A stretch of 64,000 bases of DNA. It comes from Gammaproteobacteria bacterium. Its GTDB lineage: Bacteria; Pseudomonadota; Gammaproteobacteria; SZUA-229. Below, piece by piece: positions 1-8,186 of the stretch. The translations under genes and the position numbers were made by a program. A model generated the notes under the pieces. That model ran no database searches and had not been told where the DNA came from. It worked only from the letters and a program-made list of their open reading frames with translations. Position 1 is the stretch's first letter. Every line of letters begins with the position of its first letter. The DNA lies in contig JASBSR010000026.1 of assembly GCA_030148865.1 (NCBI GenBank), positions 5,001 to 69,000 of the forward strand, written 5' to 3'.

Positions 1-282
1 GCGCTGCAGGATTACCTCCGTCCGCCGACCATCATTATTCTGCGTGGCAGCGGCGACACTCTGGCTCGCTGGGCCGACATCAGCAGTCAACACTACCTGC
101 CCGCAACGCTGGTATTCACCATTGACAACGAGACCACAGCACCGGGCATGCTTGCTGAAAAAGCCCCGCAGGCAGAGTGCTGCGCCTACCTCTGCGAAGG
201 CATGGTCTGCCAGCCGGCAATAACAAATCTGGATCTGTACCAGCAACGCCTGGAACAGCATCTGACCAGTTTCAGGTCATGA
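1..282 (+). CDS. YyaL-like thioredoxin-domain protein, C-terminal fragment
   Basis: Frame 1 is open from the window edge to a TGA at 280-282, giving the last 93 residues of a protein whose start lies upstream. The tail carries a cysteine-rich segment (CCAYLCEGMVCQPAITN) close to the end, which resembles the C-terminus of the large DUF255/YyaL (spermatogenesis-associated protein 20-like) family: an N-terminal thioredoxin-like domain followed by a six-hairpin glycosidase-like domain. The molecular role of that family is unclear. The family call rests only on this tail, so it is moderate. No overlap with the next gene, which starts 145 bases later behind its own control region. Confidence 0.6.
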   Translation, partial: ALQDYLRPPTIIILRGSGDTLARWADISSQHYLPATLVFTIDNETTAPGMLAEKAPQAECCAYLCEGMVCQPAITNLDLYQQRLEQHLTSFRS

Positions 283-382
283 TTCTGGATTTATCCTCGA
301 CGCAGGAGTAAATTCATCCAGCCAGATGCTCCGATTGCAATTTCAGGGCGATGGGAATAGACTTTTCAACGCAGGTAGTTAG

Positions 383-395
383 AAGACTGTCTAAT
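383..395 (+). promoter_or_regulatory. Palindromic site upstream of DsrE-like gene 1
   Basis: AAGACTGTCTAAT lies 33 bases before the DsrE-like start and sits in a larger dyad TTAGAagactgTCTAA. Nearly the same sequence (AAGACTAGTCTAAT, one base longer) precedes the paralogue near 15 kb in the same orientation relative to its gene. This suggests a shared regulator, possibly the LysR protein at 15.2 kb. Binding is inferred, not shown. Confidence 0.45.
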
Positions 396-427
396 TTATA
401 AAACTATACGAGGAGAGGAGAAACACA

Positions 428-943
428 ATGTCAGACAACCGTAAATTAACCATCATCGCCACCAAAGGCACGCTCGACTGGGCTTATCCCCCGTTCATTC
501 TGGCCAGCACTGCCGCCGCACTGGGTATGGAAGTATCAATTTTCTTTACTTTCTACGGCCTGAATCTGCTGCTGAAAGACACCAGCGTGCTGAAAGTCAC
601 ACCGATGGCGAACCCTGCCATGCCGATGAAAATGCCGGTCGGCCCCAAATGGTTTAAAGGTATCGACTGGGGCCCAAAAATCCCGAACCTGCTGTGGAAC
701 ATTCCATTCATGGATCCGATTGCCACCACCCTGATGAAAAAAACCATCAAAAACTGCGGTGTGGCCTCAATCGATGAATTGCGCGCACTATGTCAGGAAG
801 CCGAGTGCAAGTTTCTGGCCTGCCAGATGACCGTCGATCTGTTCGGCCACGACCCGAAAGCCTTCATCGAAGGCTGTGATTTTGTAGGTGCTGCCACCTA
901 TTTCGAAGAGTCTTCAGACGCCACCCAGTCGCTCTTCATCTAA
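428..943 (+). CDS. DsrE/DrsE_2-family sulfur-relay-like protein (paralogue 1)
   Basis: A 171-residue protein of the DsrE/DsrF/DrsH-like family (DrsE_2 type). It has the family opening TKGTLDWAYPPFILAST near residues 13-29, a hydrophobic FFTFYGLNLL stretch near 40-50, a Met/Pro-rich segment around 64-76, and a conserved Cys in LACQMTVDLFG near 131. Such small cytoplasmic or membrane-associated proteins carry or bind sulfur in sulfur-oxidising bacteria, though roles of this subgroup are poorly defined. The ATG has a strong purine-rich ribosome site (GAGGAGAGGAG). It stands alone with its own terminator. A paralogue with a longer N-terminus lies at 14370-14999. Confidence 0.85.
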   Translation: MSDNRKLTIIATKGTLDWAYPPFILASTAAALGMEVSIFFTFYGLNLLLKDTSVLKVTPMANPAMPMKMPVGPKWFKGIDWGPKIPNLLWNIPFMDPIATTLMKKTIKNCGVASIDELRALCQEAECKFLACQMTVDLFGHDPKAFIEGCDFVGAATYFEESSDATQSLFI

Positions 944-965
944 TAATAAATATAAAACCAATTTC

Positions 966-994
966 AAAAGCCGCGCATTGCGCGGCTTTTTTTT
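966..994 (+). terminator. Rho-independent terminator of DsrE-like gene 1
   Basis: A perfect GCCGCGC/GCGCGGC stem with a three-base loop is flanked by A and T runs and followed by eight T residues, 23 bases after the stop codon. Confidence 0.9.
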
Positions 995-1000
995 GCTTGC

Positions 1001-1146
1001 TGTCCACAGATGAACGCAGATAAACACAGATAAAAATCTATCTTGTATAAACGCCCAGCTTGAATCATCACAAGGAAGCGGCTCAATGCGCCCCGTTGAT
1101 AAAAGGATGCTTTTAGAGGTCGCTTTATCTGCGTTCATCTGTGGAC
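1001..1146. repeat. Intergenic inverted repeat, copy A
   Basis: The left arm begins TGTCCACAGATGAACGCAG and the right arm ends with its reverse complement, enclosing about 90 unrelated bases. A second element with the same outer arms lies at 55789-55910. The right arm supplies the last codons and stop of mazG. Elements ending in this CTGTGTTCATCTGCG-like motif are known as dispersed repeats in many gammaproteobacteria; here the arms are clear but the mobilising agent is unknown. Confidence 0.75.
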
Positions 1147-1925
1147 AACAGCTTTTTGCTTTCCTGCCAGTACGCTTCCATCTGCTGCAGTGACAGCCGA
1201 TCAAATGATGTACCACCCTGACTAATCAACTGCTCCATAGTCTGAAACCGTCCGATAAATTTTCTGTTGGCATGACGCAGGGCGGTTTCTGCATTCACAC
1301 CCAGATGCATGGCAAGATTGACGCAGACAAACATGACATCACCAAACTCATCGAGAATTCTGTTCTGATTATCTGGTTGCGAAATTTCAGCTTTTAGTTC
1401 CGCGATTTCCTCTTCCAGTTTTTCAAACACCGGTTCGATACTCGGCCAGTCAAAACCAGTGCTGGCTGCACGTTTTTGTAACTTGTGCGACCACCTCAGC
1501 GCTGGCAGGGCTGACGCGATACCATCCAGCGTACTGTTATGACTCTGTTTTTGTTCACGCTCCTGCAGCTTATGCTGCTCCCATTGCTGTTCGAGCTCGG
1601 CCTTGTTCTGCACGCGCACATCAGCAAACACATGTGGGTGCCTGCGCACCAGCTTGTCGTTTATACTCGCGACCACATCCTGAAAATCAAACGCACCGGC
1701 TTCCTGCGCCATTTGCGCGTGATACACCACCTGAAACAATAGATCCCCAAGCTCATCTTTGAGATCACGCATATCATCACGTTCGATGGCATCAGCAACT
1801 TCATACGCTTCTTCGACGGTATATGGTGCAATGCTCTGAAAGTCTTGCTCCAGATCCCAGGGGCAACCTTTCTGCTTGTCACGCAGAGCCCGCATAATCT
1901 CCAGCAATCGCATCATAGGCTGCAT
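1125..1925 (-). CDS. mazG: Nucleoside triphosphate pyrophosphohydrolase MazG
   Basis: A 266-residue protein close in length to E. coli MazG (263). It hydrolyses nucleoside triphosphates to monophosphate and pyrophosphate and is linked to pool sanitation and the stringent response. The N-terminal half has KGCPWDLEQDFQSIAPYTVEE (about 19-39), followed by EAYEV and DELGDLLFQVVYHAQ, the Mg-binding ExxE...ExxD pattern. A second MazG fold follows (EEEIAEL...DEFGDVMFV). The ATG has GGAG six bases upstream. The last residues (STDERR) and the stop are encoded by an intergenic repeat, so the native C-terminus may have been replaced or extended. Confidence 0.95.
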   Translation of the reverse strand: MQPMMRLLEIMRALRDKQKGCPWDLEQDFQSIAPYTVEEAYEVADAIERDDMRDLKDELGDLLFQVVYHAQMAQEAGAFDFQDVVASINDKLVRRHPHVFADVRVQNKAELEQQWEQHKLQEREQKQSHNSTLDGIASALPALRWSHKLQKRAASTGFDWPSIEPVFEKLEEEIAELKAEISQPDNQNRILDEFGDVMFVCVNLAMHLGVNAETALRHANRKFIGRFQTMEQLISQGGTSFDRLSLQQMEAYWQESKKLLSTDERR

Positions 1926-1999
1926 ATTATTCTCCGATAAAACTTAAAAACAAAAAAGGCGAGCGCATGGCCCGCCTCGTTAGCAAAGTTACGACTGAA

Positions 2000-2578
2000 T
2001 TAGAAAGAAAAACGCACACCAACGTGCGCTTTATCATCCAGTTTATATTTGGTACCACTGGCCAGTTCGGTCTTCAGCTGGCGGTAGCCGACATACGCGC
2101 GCGCGCTCGGGGTAACTTCAAGCTCAAGCGCGACACGATACTCGGTGATGCCCTCAAAATCAGACAGGCTGGTCACCGAGGGTGCAACAAAAGCCTCGGC
2201 TAATATCGCCAACGGCGTACTCGCGGGAAACACATAACGCACCTGACCACCAATCGCCAGGCCACCGCCATCAAGTTTCTGAGGTTGCAGGTCAAGTCGG
2301 CCGAGATACACCTTAGCGCCTACACCGAAATGCAGCGCGCGGACATCACCTGAACTACTACCGCTCACCAGCATCGAGCCGCTCGCCATGTAATCACTGT
2401 TTTCATTGAAAAAGAAACCATAGCCAATATCGGCACCGCCATAGCCAAAGGTGGCCGATTGTGTGAGCGCGGTGACTTCTGCGGTTTTACTCCCCAGACG
2501 AAAATCGATACCCGTTGCATTGGCCGCAGACAGCGGCATCAGTACCAGCAGACCGGACAGGGCTTTGCGTATTAACAT
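2000..2578 (-). CDS. YfaZ-like outer-membrane beta-barrel protein
   Basis: A 192-residue predicted exported protein with a cleavable signal peptide (hydrophobic ALSGLLVLMPLSAANA at about 6-21). The mature part is glycine- and aromatic-rich with alternating strands and ends in VGVRFSF, a terminal Phe typical of outer-membrane barrels recognised by the Bam complex. Overall it fits the YfaZ family, whose function is unknown. It lies between mazG and an Omp85-like gene on the same strand but is separated from the latter by about 110 bases, so co-transcription is uncertain. Confidence 0.7.
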   Translation of the reverse strand: MLIRKALSGLLVLMPLSAANATGIDFRLGSKTAEVTALTQSATFGYGGADIGYGFFFNENSDYMASGSMLVSGSSSGDVRALHFGVGAKVYLGRLDLQPQKLDGGGLAIGGQVRYVFPASTPLAILAEAFVAPSVTSLSDFEGITEYRVALELEVTPSARAYVGYRQLKTELASGTKYKLDDKAHVGVRFSF

Positions 2579-2689
2579 ACTTAGATCACTCCAAAATTTG
2601 ACTGGGTCAAGATTTTAACACGTCGTGAATCGTAACTTCGTCTTTCTGTGTAGCGACAAGTTCAACAGCCGGTCATAAATCGCGGCACC

Positions 2690-3949
2690 TTAGAATGTAT
2701 TATGCGTACCCAGTCCAACACGAAACTCCTGGGTTTCAAAGCCGTAGGCAAGATCAACGCGGATGTCGATATTGACGAAACGGCGCAGTTTCCAGCGTAT
2801 GCCCGCCCCTGCGCCAGTCTTGAGCGATGAAAACCTGATCGCCCCCAGAGTTTCCTGAACATCACCGGTATCTATGAAAAACACTTTACGTAAAGCTGGT
2901 GAATCTAAAAACTGTGACAAATATTCAAGGTTTAGACGAACCATCGCATTGCCCCGGAATGCCGATGTTTTATAACCTCGCAAATTGGTGTTGCCGCCCA
3001 TTGAAAATGCTTTATCACCAAGGACGTCGTTATTCGAACTGCCGATAACAATGTTATAGTTGAAATTTCTCGGCGGCATCTGCGCGAATGATTTTAAATG
3101 TGTATAGGTGATCTCGTGTTTGGTAAATGGCGTATTAAAGCCCGGCCGGTCATCCGGTGAAGTATCCAGTTTATATTCGAGCAGAACACCTTCACGATTA
3201 AACTCGTGTTCCAGTATCTTGTTGTAGCCAATCCCTGCAGAATACACTATCGCATCGTATCTTTGCTCAATCGTGTTTGGCACCTTGAGTGCCGTTTCTC
3301 GTTTTTGATTAAACCCGACACCGCCTCTGACAAACAAGCCCTGACTAATACCATCCGCATTGAGCCATTTCAGTACATCAAAGCCAAACGCCGTGCTACG
3401 TTGTCGCTGTGGTCCATTCAAAGGGTCATCGTCAGCAATTTGTTGATTGCTTATATTAAGGGCTAACTGGTAACGACTGGAAAATATTCTGGGCATCTGG
3501 TACTCAATCTTGTTTTCGTATTCATTGACACCGAAGTCAGAGCCTTTTTTCTTTAAATCCCAGCGCAGACCGTGGTTCATCCCCCAGACATTGCTCCAGC
3601 GCAGCTTAACGCCATACTCCAGCTGGTTATCACCATTGAGTTTGGCCGTGGGTAACGGAATAATGTAATAACGCTCGACGACTACAATGACCAGCACGAT
3701 ATTGTTGCCATCAACTTCGTTGCGATAGCTCACGGTTTCGAACAAACCGAGATTCATGATGTTCTGCACCGAGGTTTCGATTTTTTCCTGATTAGCGTCA
3801 TCACCGACCGCGACTATCATTTCTCGCAGCATAACGACATCCTGCGTGACCTCGTTGCCTTCGAAGCGAATCGCTTCGATGATGGGGGCTGCCTGAGCGA
3901 TGCTCGCAACCAGGATCAGGGCAAAAAAACTTGCTGCTTTATAAACCAA
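2690..3949 (-). CDS. Short BamA/TamA-like outer-membrane protein (one POTRA plus barrel)
   Basis: From a TTG at 3949 the product is 419 residues: signal peptide (AASFFALILVASIAQA), one POTRA-like domain (IEAIRFEGNEVTQDVVMLREM... LGLFETVSYRN...) and a C-terminal Omp85 surface-antigen barrel with the NLRGY-like SMGGNTNLRGYKTSAFRGN element. It ends in Phe. The frame runs open to a TTG at 4036, but the chosen TTG has AGAGG six bases upstream and starts directly before the signal peptide. Classical BamA has five POTRAs, so this is a reduced family member. It may assist protein or lipid insertion in the outer membrane, but its substrate is unknown. Confidence 0.75.
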   Translation of the reverse strand: MVYKAASFFALILVASIAQAAPIIEAIRFEGNEVTQDVVMLREMIVAVGDDANQEKIETSVQNIMNLGLFETVSYRNEVDGNNIVLVIVVVERYYIIPLPTAKLNGDNQLEYGVKLRWSNVWGMNHGLRWDLKKKGSDFGVNEYENKIEYQMPRIFSSRYQLALNISNQQIADDDPLNGPQRQRSTAFGFDVLKWLNADGISQGLFVRGGVGFNQKRETALKVPNTIEQRYDAIVYSAGIGYNKILEHEFNREGVLLEYKLDTSPDDRPGFNTPFTKHEITYTHLKSFAQMPPRNFNYNIVIGSSNNDVLGDKAFSMGGNTNLRGYKTSAFRGNAMVRLNLEYLSQFLDSPALRKVFFIDTGDVQETLGAIRFSSLKTGAGAGIRWKLRRFVNIDIRVDLAYGFETQEFRVGLGTHNTF

Positions 3950-4065
3950 ACCATGCCTCTGGAGTAATGACCTGCCTGGGCACGTCGCGAGTAAATGCCA
4001 GACAATAATAGTCTGATCCGGCTTATACTGGAGCAATGCAAACCCATAAGCCTAACTAAATACAC

Positions 4066-5010
4066 ATGCGTCAACTCACTATTTGCATTCTCGGTGGTAC
4101 CGGCTTTGTCGGTTCGCAGATCGCAATGAGACTAGCCGACCACGGCCATCGTATCAAAATTCTTAGCCGCCGCCCTGAAAGACATCGGGGTTTACGCGTA
4201 GTGCCTGCCATTGAGCTGATCACAGCCAGCATTTTCGACCCGGTGCAGCTCAATCAACATGTTCAGCACTGCGATGCGGTGATCAATCTTGTCGGAATTT
4301 TAAACGAGAAAGGCCACCACGGTGACGGCTTCTATAAAATACATACCGAACTCACCGGCCTGATTCTAGACGCCTGTCTGCGCCAGGGTGTACCTCGACT
4401 ATTGCAGATGAGCGCGCTCCGCGCCGATGCCGAACAGGCTCCCAGTTTTTATCTGCGCAGCAAGGGCAAAGCAGAAAACCTGTTATTCAATCACGGCAGC
4501 GACAAACTTGCGGTAACCTGTTTTCGCCCCTCGGTCATTTTTGGCCCCGAGGACAGCTTTTTTAATCGCTTTGCCAGCTTGCTAAAAATCGCTCCCGTGA
4601 TCCCGCTCGCCTGCCCCAAGGCGCGCTTCGCGCCGGTCTATGTCGGTGATGTCGCCGACCGCTTCATCGCCGCATTGCACGATCGCAGCAGCCGTGGCCA
4701 GGCGCATGATCTGTGCGGGCCCCACGACTACAGTCTGCTTGAGCTGGTGCGTTATACCGCCACCCTGCTCGCGGTGAACACGCCGGTGATCGGCCTGCCT
4801 GACAGGCTCAGCAAGTTGCAGGCACACATTTTTGAATATCTGCCCGGCAAACCATTCTCGGTCGATAATTATCGCTCACTGCAGCTCGATAGCGTGTGCG
4901 AAGCAAGCCACCGCGAGCTCACCAGCATCGAGGCCATCGTCCCTGGCTATATCGGCACCGAAAACCGAACCCAGAAGATCGCTGACTACCGAAAAGCCGC
5001 CCGCCGCTGA
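4066..5010 (+). CDS. NDUFA9-like NAD(P)-binding epimerase-family protein
   Basis: A 314-residue Rossmann-fold protein of the atypical/extended short-chain dehydrogenase class. The nucleotide-binding motif GGTGFVG is at residues 10-16, with a basic pair downstream (SRRPERH) suggesting NADP(H) preference. The later part has RPSVIFGPEDSFFNRF, typical of complex I NDUFA9-like proteins. Bacterial members are often annotated as complex I NDUFA9 subunit family, but no nuo genes are near and the substrate is not evident. It is transcribed divergently from the Omp85-like gene, and the aminotransferase follows 87 bases downstream on the same strand. Confidence 0.8.
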   Translation: MRQLTICILGGTGFVGSQIAMRLADHGHRIKILSRRPERHRGLRVVPAIELITASIFDPVQLNQHVQHCDAVINLVGILNEKGHHGDGFYKIHTELTGLILDACLRQGVPRLLQMSALRADAEQAPSFYLRSKGKAENLLFNHGSDKLAVTCFRPSVIFGPEDSFFNRFASLLKIAPVIPLACPKARFAPVYVGDVADRFIAALHDRSSRGQAHDLCGPHDYSLLELVRYTATLLAVNTPVIGLPDRLSKLQAHIFEYLPGKPFSVDNYRSLQLDSVCEASHRELTSIEAIVPGYIGTENRTQKIADYRKAARR

Positions 5011-5097
5011 TAACCTGACTGCAGATATGTAGTTAGCCAGTCGCATTCGTGGCAGAATAGCCGCCACTCGAAACCCATACATTGACAGGATTTTCCC

Positions 5098-6279
5098 ATG
5101 GCAATAACGTCTTTCAACCCCCCTGTACGCACCCTCATGGGTCCAGGACCGTCTGATGTACACCCACGTGTAACGTCAGCCATGGCGCGGCCATGCATTG
5201 GCCATCTCGACCCGATGTTTGTCGGCATGATGGACGAAATCAAGGACATGCTGCAGTACGCCTTTGCCACCAAAAACCAGCTCACCATCCCGGTGTCCGC
5301 ACCTGGCTCGGCCGGCATGGAAAGCTGCTTTGTCAATCTGCTGGAACCCGGTGATAAAGCCATCGTTTGTCAGAACGGCGTTTTCGGTGGCCGTATGAAA
5401 GAAAACGTCGAGCGCTGCGGCGCGACTGCAATTATGGTGGAAGACGACTGGGGTAAACCGGTTGACCCGCAAAAAGTCGAAGATGCTTTCAAATCTGTCC
5501 CCGATGCCAAAGTACTGGCTTTTGTCCATGCTGAAACTTCAACCGGCGCGCGTTCGGATGCCAAAACACTGTGTGAAATTGCACAAAAATACGGTGCGCT
5601 GACCATTGTCGATGCCGTCACCTCGCTCGGTGGTATTGAATTACAGGTCGATGACTGGGGCATAGACGCAATTTATTCCGGCACTCAAAAATGTCTATCG
5701 TGTACCCCCGGTATTTCACCGGTCAGCTTCAGCGAACGCGCCGTCAAAGTCATCAAGGAACGCCACAGCAAAGTACAAAGCTGGTTCCTCGATACCAATC
5801 TGGTCATGGGCTACTGGGGTGGCAGCACCAAACGCGCCTACCACCACACGGCACCGGTCAACGCGCTGTACGCGCTGCACGAATCACTGGTCCTGCTGCA
5901 ACAGGAAGGCATTAAGCACGCCTGGAAACGTCATCAGGACAACCACCTGATACTGCGTGCCGGTCTCGAGGCCATGGGCATGAGTTTCATCGTCGATGCA
6001 GCCTATCGGTTACCACAACTCAACGCTGTCACCATTCCTGCAGGTGTTGACGAAGCCCAGGTACGTTCACGCTTGCTCAACGAATTCAATCTGGAAATCG
6101 GCGCCGGCCTCGGCACTCTCGCCGGCAAGGTATGGCGCATCGGTCTGATGGGTCACAGCTCACGCAAAGAGAACATTGTTCTCTGTCTGAGCGCACTCGA
6201 AGCCGTGCTGGGTGACATGGGTGCAGATATTAATACCGGTGTTGCGCTGGCCGCAGCACAACAACAGTCTGCCAGTTAA
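5098..6279 (+). CDS. Class V aminotransferase, alanine/serine-glyoxylate type
   Basis: A 393-residue PLP enzyme. It begins with the family signature PGPSDVHPRV (about 17-26), has the aspartate region VDAVTSLGG and the Schiff-base lysine in SGTQKCLSCTPG near residue 198. The C-terminal domain includes WRIGLMGHSSRKENI. The family transfers amino groups between alanine or serine and glyoxylate, and also includes purine-catabolism enzymes, so the true donor is uncertain. In an autotroph a role in glyoxylate or photorespiratory carbon handling is plausible. The stop codon overlaps the left end of MITE-like copy 1. Confidence 0.85.
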   Translation: MAITSFNPPVRTLMGPGPSDVHPRVTSAMARPCIGHLDPMFVGMMDEIKDMLQYAFATKNQLTIPVSAPGSAGMESCFVNLLEPGDKAIVCQNGVFGGRMKENVERCGATAIMVEDDWGKPVDPQKVEDAFKSVPDAKVLAFVHAETSTGARSDAKTLCEIAQKYGALTIVDAVTSLGGIELQVDDWGIDAIYSGTQKCLSCTPGISPVSFSERAVKVIKERHSKVQSWFLDTNLVMGYWGGSTKRAYHHTAPVNALYALHESLVLLQQEGIKHAWKRHQDNHLILRAGLEAMGMSFIVDAAYRLPQLNAVTIPAGVDEAQVRSRLLNEFNLEIGAGLGTLAGKVWRIGLMGHSSRKENIVLCLSALEAVLGDMGADINTGVALAAAQQQSAS

Positions 6280-6363
6280 GGACACTCTGATTAATTCAGA
6301 GTGTCCGCAGCACATGGATGTGTGCTCTGATAATTCATGAATGACACATCAGAGCTTCCTTAA
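6276..6363. repeat. MITE-like element, copy 1 (short form)
   Basis: 88 bases bounded by TTAAGGA and TTCCTTAA with inner arms CTCTGATTAATTCAGAG (left) and ATCAGAGC (right). Ends match copies 2 (14224-14373) and 3 (31313-31472), but the central hairpin section of about 70 bases is missing, so this is an internally deleted form. The TAA stop of the upstream aminotransferase is part of its terminal TTAA. Confidence 0.8.
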
Positions 6364-6378
6364 TAATTCACTTTAATA

Positions 6379-6406
6379 AATAAAGGCTCCTGCGGGAGCC
6401 TTTATT
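6379..6406. terminator. Bidirectional terminator between aminotransferase and EamA gene
   Basis: AATAAAGGCTCC and GGAGCCTTTATT form a 12-base-pair stem around a four-base loop, with A/T-rich flanks usable in both directions. It sits between convergent genes. Confidence 0.85.
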
Positions 6407-6411
6407 CAGCC

Positions 6412-6849
6412 TCATGGATTTTTATAAATAATCAAACCCGCGCCGGCGATCACCATCAAACCTCCCAGCACAGCACTGGCATTCAGATGCGTCTGTCTAA
6501 AGAATAAATAAGAGAATAGCCCAACGAATACCGGGTAGGAGATTTCGATCAAACTCGCCAGCGTCGCATTCTTGCTGCTGATGGCCAGATATACGAAAGC
6601 CGCGCCGGCGAGGCTGGTAAAACCAAGGACCGAAACCATCGCCTGCTCAGACAAAGGCAGATTTCTGAAAGTCTGAATATCAGTATGCAACTGAGCCACG
6701 AAAAACGGGGTCATTAATAACAGAGGAACTGTTGTCAGCAGCAACACGCCAAACAGTGAGATTCGCTGCAAGGCAAACCCCACTAGCGGATAATGCACGC
6801 CCCAGACGAGAGCGGCACCTAAAGCTGCGATATACCAGGGCACTTGCAT
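6412..6849 (-). CDS. Half-size EamA/DMT-family transporter
   Basis: A 145-residue integral membrane protein with about five hydrophobic segments and one EamA domain. It opens with WYIAALGAALVWGVHYPLVG and has the late helix pair SLIEISYPVFVGLFSYLFF and ASAVLGGLMVIAGAGLIIY. Most drug/metabolite transporters carry two such domains in about 300 residues; single-domain members usually work as dimers. The substrate cannot be told. It is divergent from cca and convergent with the aminotransferase gene, and so likely monocistronic. Confidence 0.75.
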   Translation of the reverse strand: MQVPWYIAALGAALVWGVHYPLVGFALQRISLFGVLLLTTVPLLLMTPFFVAQLHTDIQTFRNLPLSEQAMVSVLGFTSLAGAAFVYLAISSKNATLASLIEISYPVFVGLFSYLFFRQTHLNASAVLGGLMVIAGAGLIIYKNP

Positions 6850-6948
6850 AAACTTTAGCCTTCAGTGATTAATACACCATTATATCTGTTTCCGCAATTC
6901 TCAGGCATACGACTACTAAACACCACACCTTCATGGCAACATGCAGCT

Positions 6949-8166
6949 ATGAAAATTTATCTTGTCGGCGGCGCGGTTCGTGATGAACTGCTCGGCCATC
7001 CTTTTAGTGAACAGGACTGGGTCGTGGTCGGTGCCACGATCGAGGATATGCTCGCTCTGGGTTATCAGCAGGTTGGCAAAGATTTCCCGGTGTTTCTTCA
7101 TCCAGATACTAAAGAAGAACACGCGCTGGCGCGCACCGAGCGCAAAACCGCCCCCGGTTATAAAGGCTTTGCCGTACACGCCTCTCCTGATGTCACGCTG
7201 GAAGAAGACCTGCTGCGTCGTGATCTGACCATCAATGCCATCGCCAAAAACAGCGATGGCACACTGGTCGATCCTTACCACGGCGTGGACGATATCAATG
7301 CCCGCGTGCTGCGCCACGTGTCACCGGCCTTTGCCGAGGACCCGGTGCGGATTTTACGGCTTGCGCGCTTTGCTGCTCGCTATGCACATCTTGGTTTTAC
7401 GATTGCCGATGAAACCATGAGACTCATGGGTGACATGGTTGCTGCCGGAGAGGCCGACGCGCTGGTACCAGAACGCGTCTGGCAGGAACTGGAAAAAGCC
7501 TTGGGCGAAAAAACCCCGATGCAATTTATCGAAGTGCTGCGCGACTGCGGCGCGCTGCAAAAAATTATGCCCGAACTGGATTGTTTATGGGGTGTACCAC
7601 AACCACCGGAACACCACCCAGAAATCGATACCGGTGTGCATACCATGATGGTGCTGGAACAAGCCTGCCTTCTAAGCGAGGACAAACAAATACGCTTTGC
7701 CGCGCTGGTGCACGATCTTGGCAAAGGCACAACACCCAGAGACGAATGGCCGAAACATATCGCCCACGAAGCCCGCGGTGCAAAAATCGTGCTCGATCTT
7801 TGCCAGCGCCTGCGCATACCCAATGAATATCGTGACCTTGCCGAACGCGTAGCGCGTTTCCATCTGCATTATCATCGTGCACTGGAATTAAAACCGGCGA
7901 CTCTGGTGAAAACTCTGGTGGAACTCGATGCCTACCGCCGACCCGAACGTTTTGAAAAATTTTTACTGGCAGCCGAAGCCGATGCGCGTGGTCGCCCCGG
8001 CTATGAAACCCGTGAATTTAAGCAGGGGGACTATTTTCGGCGCGCGTTTCAGGAAAGTTTGCAGGTTGATGTTGCACAACTGCGCGCGCAGGGCTTTGAG
8101 AATATGGCGCTGGCCAACAAGATTCGTGAACTGCGGATACAGAGGGTTGCAAATATCTCCAGATGA
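6949..8166 (+). CDS. cca: CCA tRNA nucleotidyltransferase (multifunctional type)
   Basis: A 405-residue enzyme that builds or repairs the CCA end of tRNAs. Start chosen at the ATG giving [16 protein letters not shown], exactly as in E. coli Cca; the frame is open 84 bases further up. Visible parts: nucleotidyltransferase head (GGAVRD 7-12), EQD at 21-23, [10 protein letters not shown], the arginine-rich neck [21 protein letters not shown], and an HD domain (LVHDLGKG) giving phosphohydrolase activity. Residue 21, the first metal-binding Asp in E. coli (DxD), is Glu here. Length and order are otherwise normal. Confidence 0.95.
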   Translation: MKIYLVGGAVRDELLGHPFSEQDWVVVGATIEDMLALGYQQVGKDFPVFLHPDTKEEHALARTERKTAPGYKGFAVHASPDVTLEEDLLRRDLTINAIAKNSDGTLVDPYHGVDDINARVLRHVSPAFAEDPVRILRLARFAARYAHLGFTIADETMRLMGDMVAAGEADALVPERVWQELEKALGEKTPMQFIEVLRDCGALQKIMPELDCLWGVPQPPEHHPEIDTGVHTMMVLEQACLLSEDKQIRFAALVHDLGKGTTPRDEWPKHIAHEARGAKIVLDLCQRLRIPNEYRDLAERVARFHLHYHRALELKPATLVKTLVELDAYRRPERFEKFLLAAEADARGRPGYETREFKQGDYFRRAFQESLQVDVAQLRAQGFENMALANKIRELRIQRVANISR

Positions 8167-8186
8167 AGCTATGCACAACTGAAAAA

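Noticed and set aside
6276-6363. MITE copy 1 as a simple rho-independent terminator
   Set aside because: It does contain stems, but its ends match two other elements, and a stronger terminator lies at 6379-6406.
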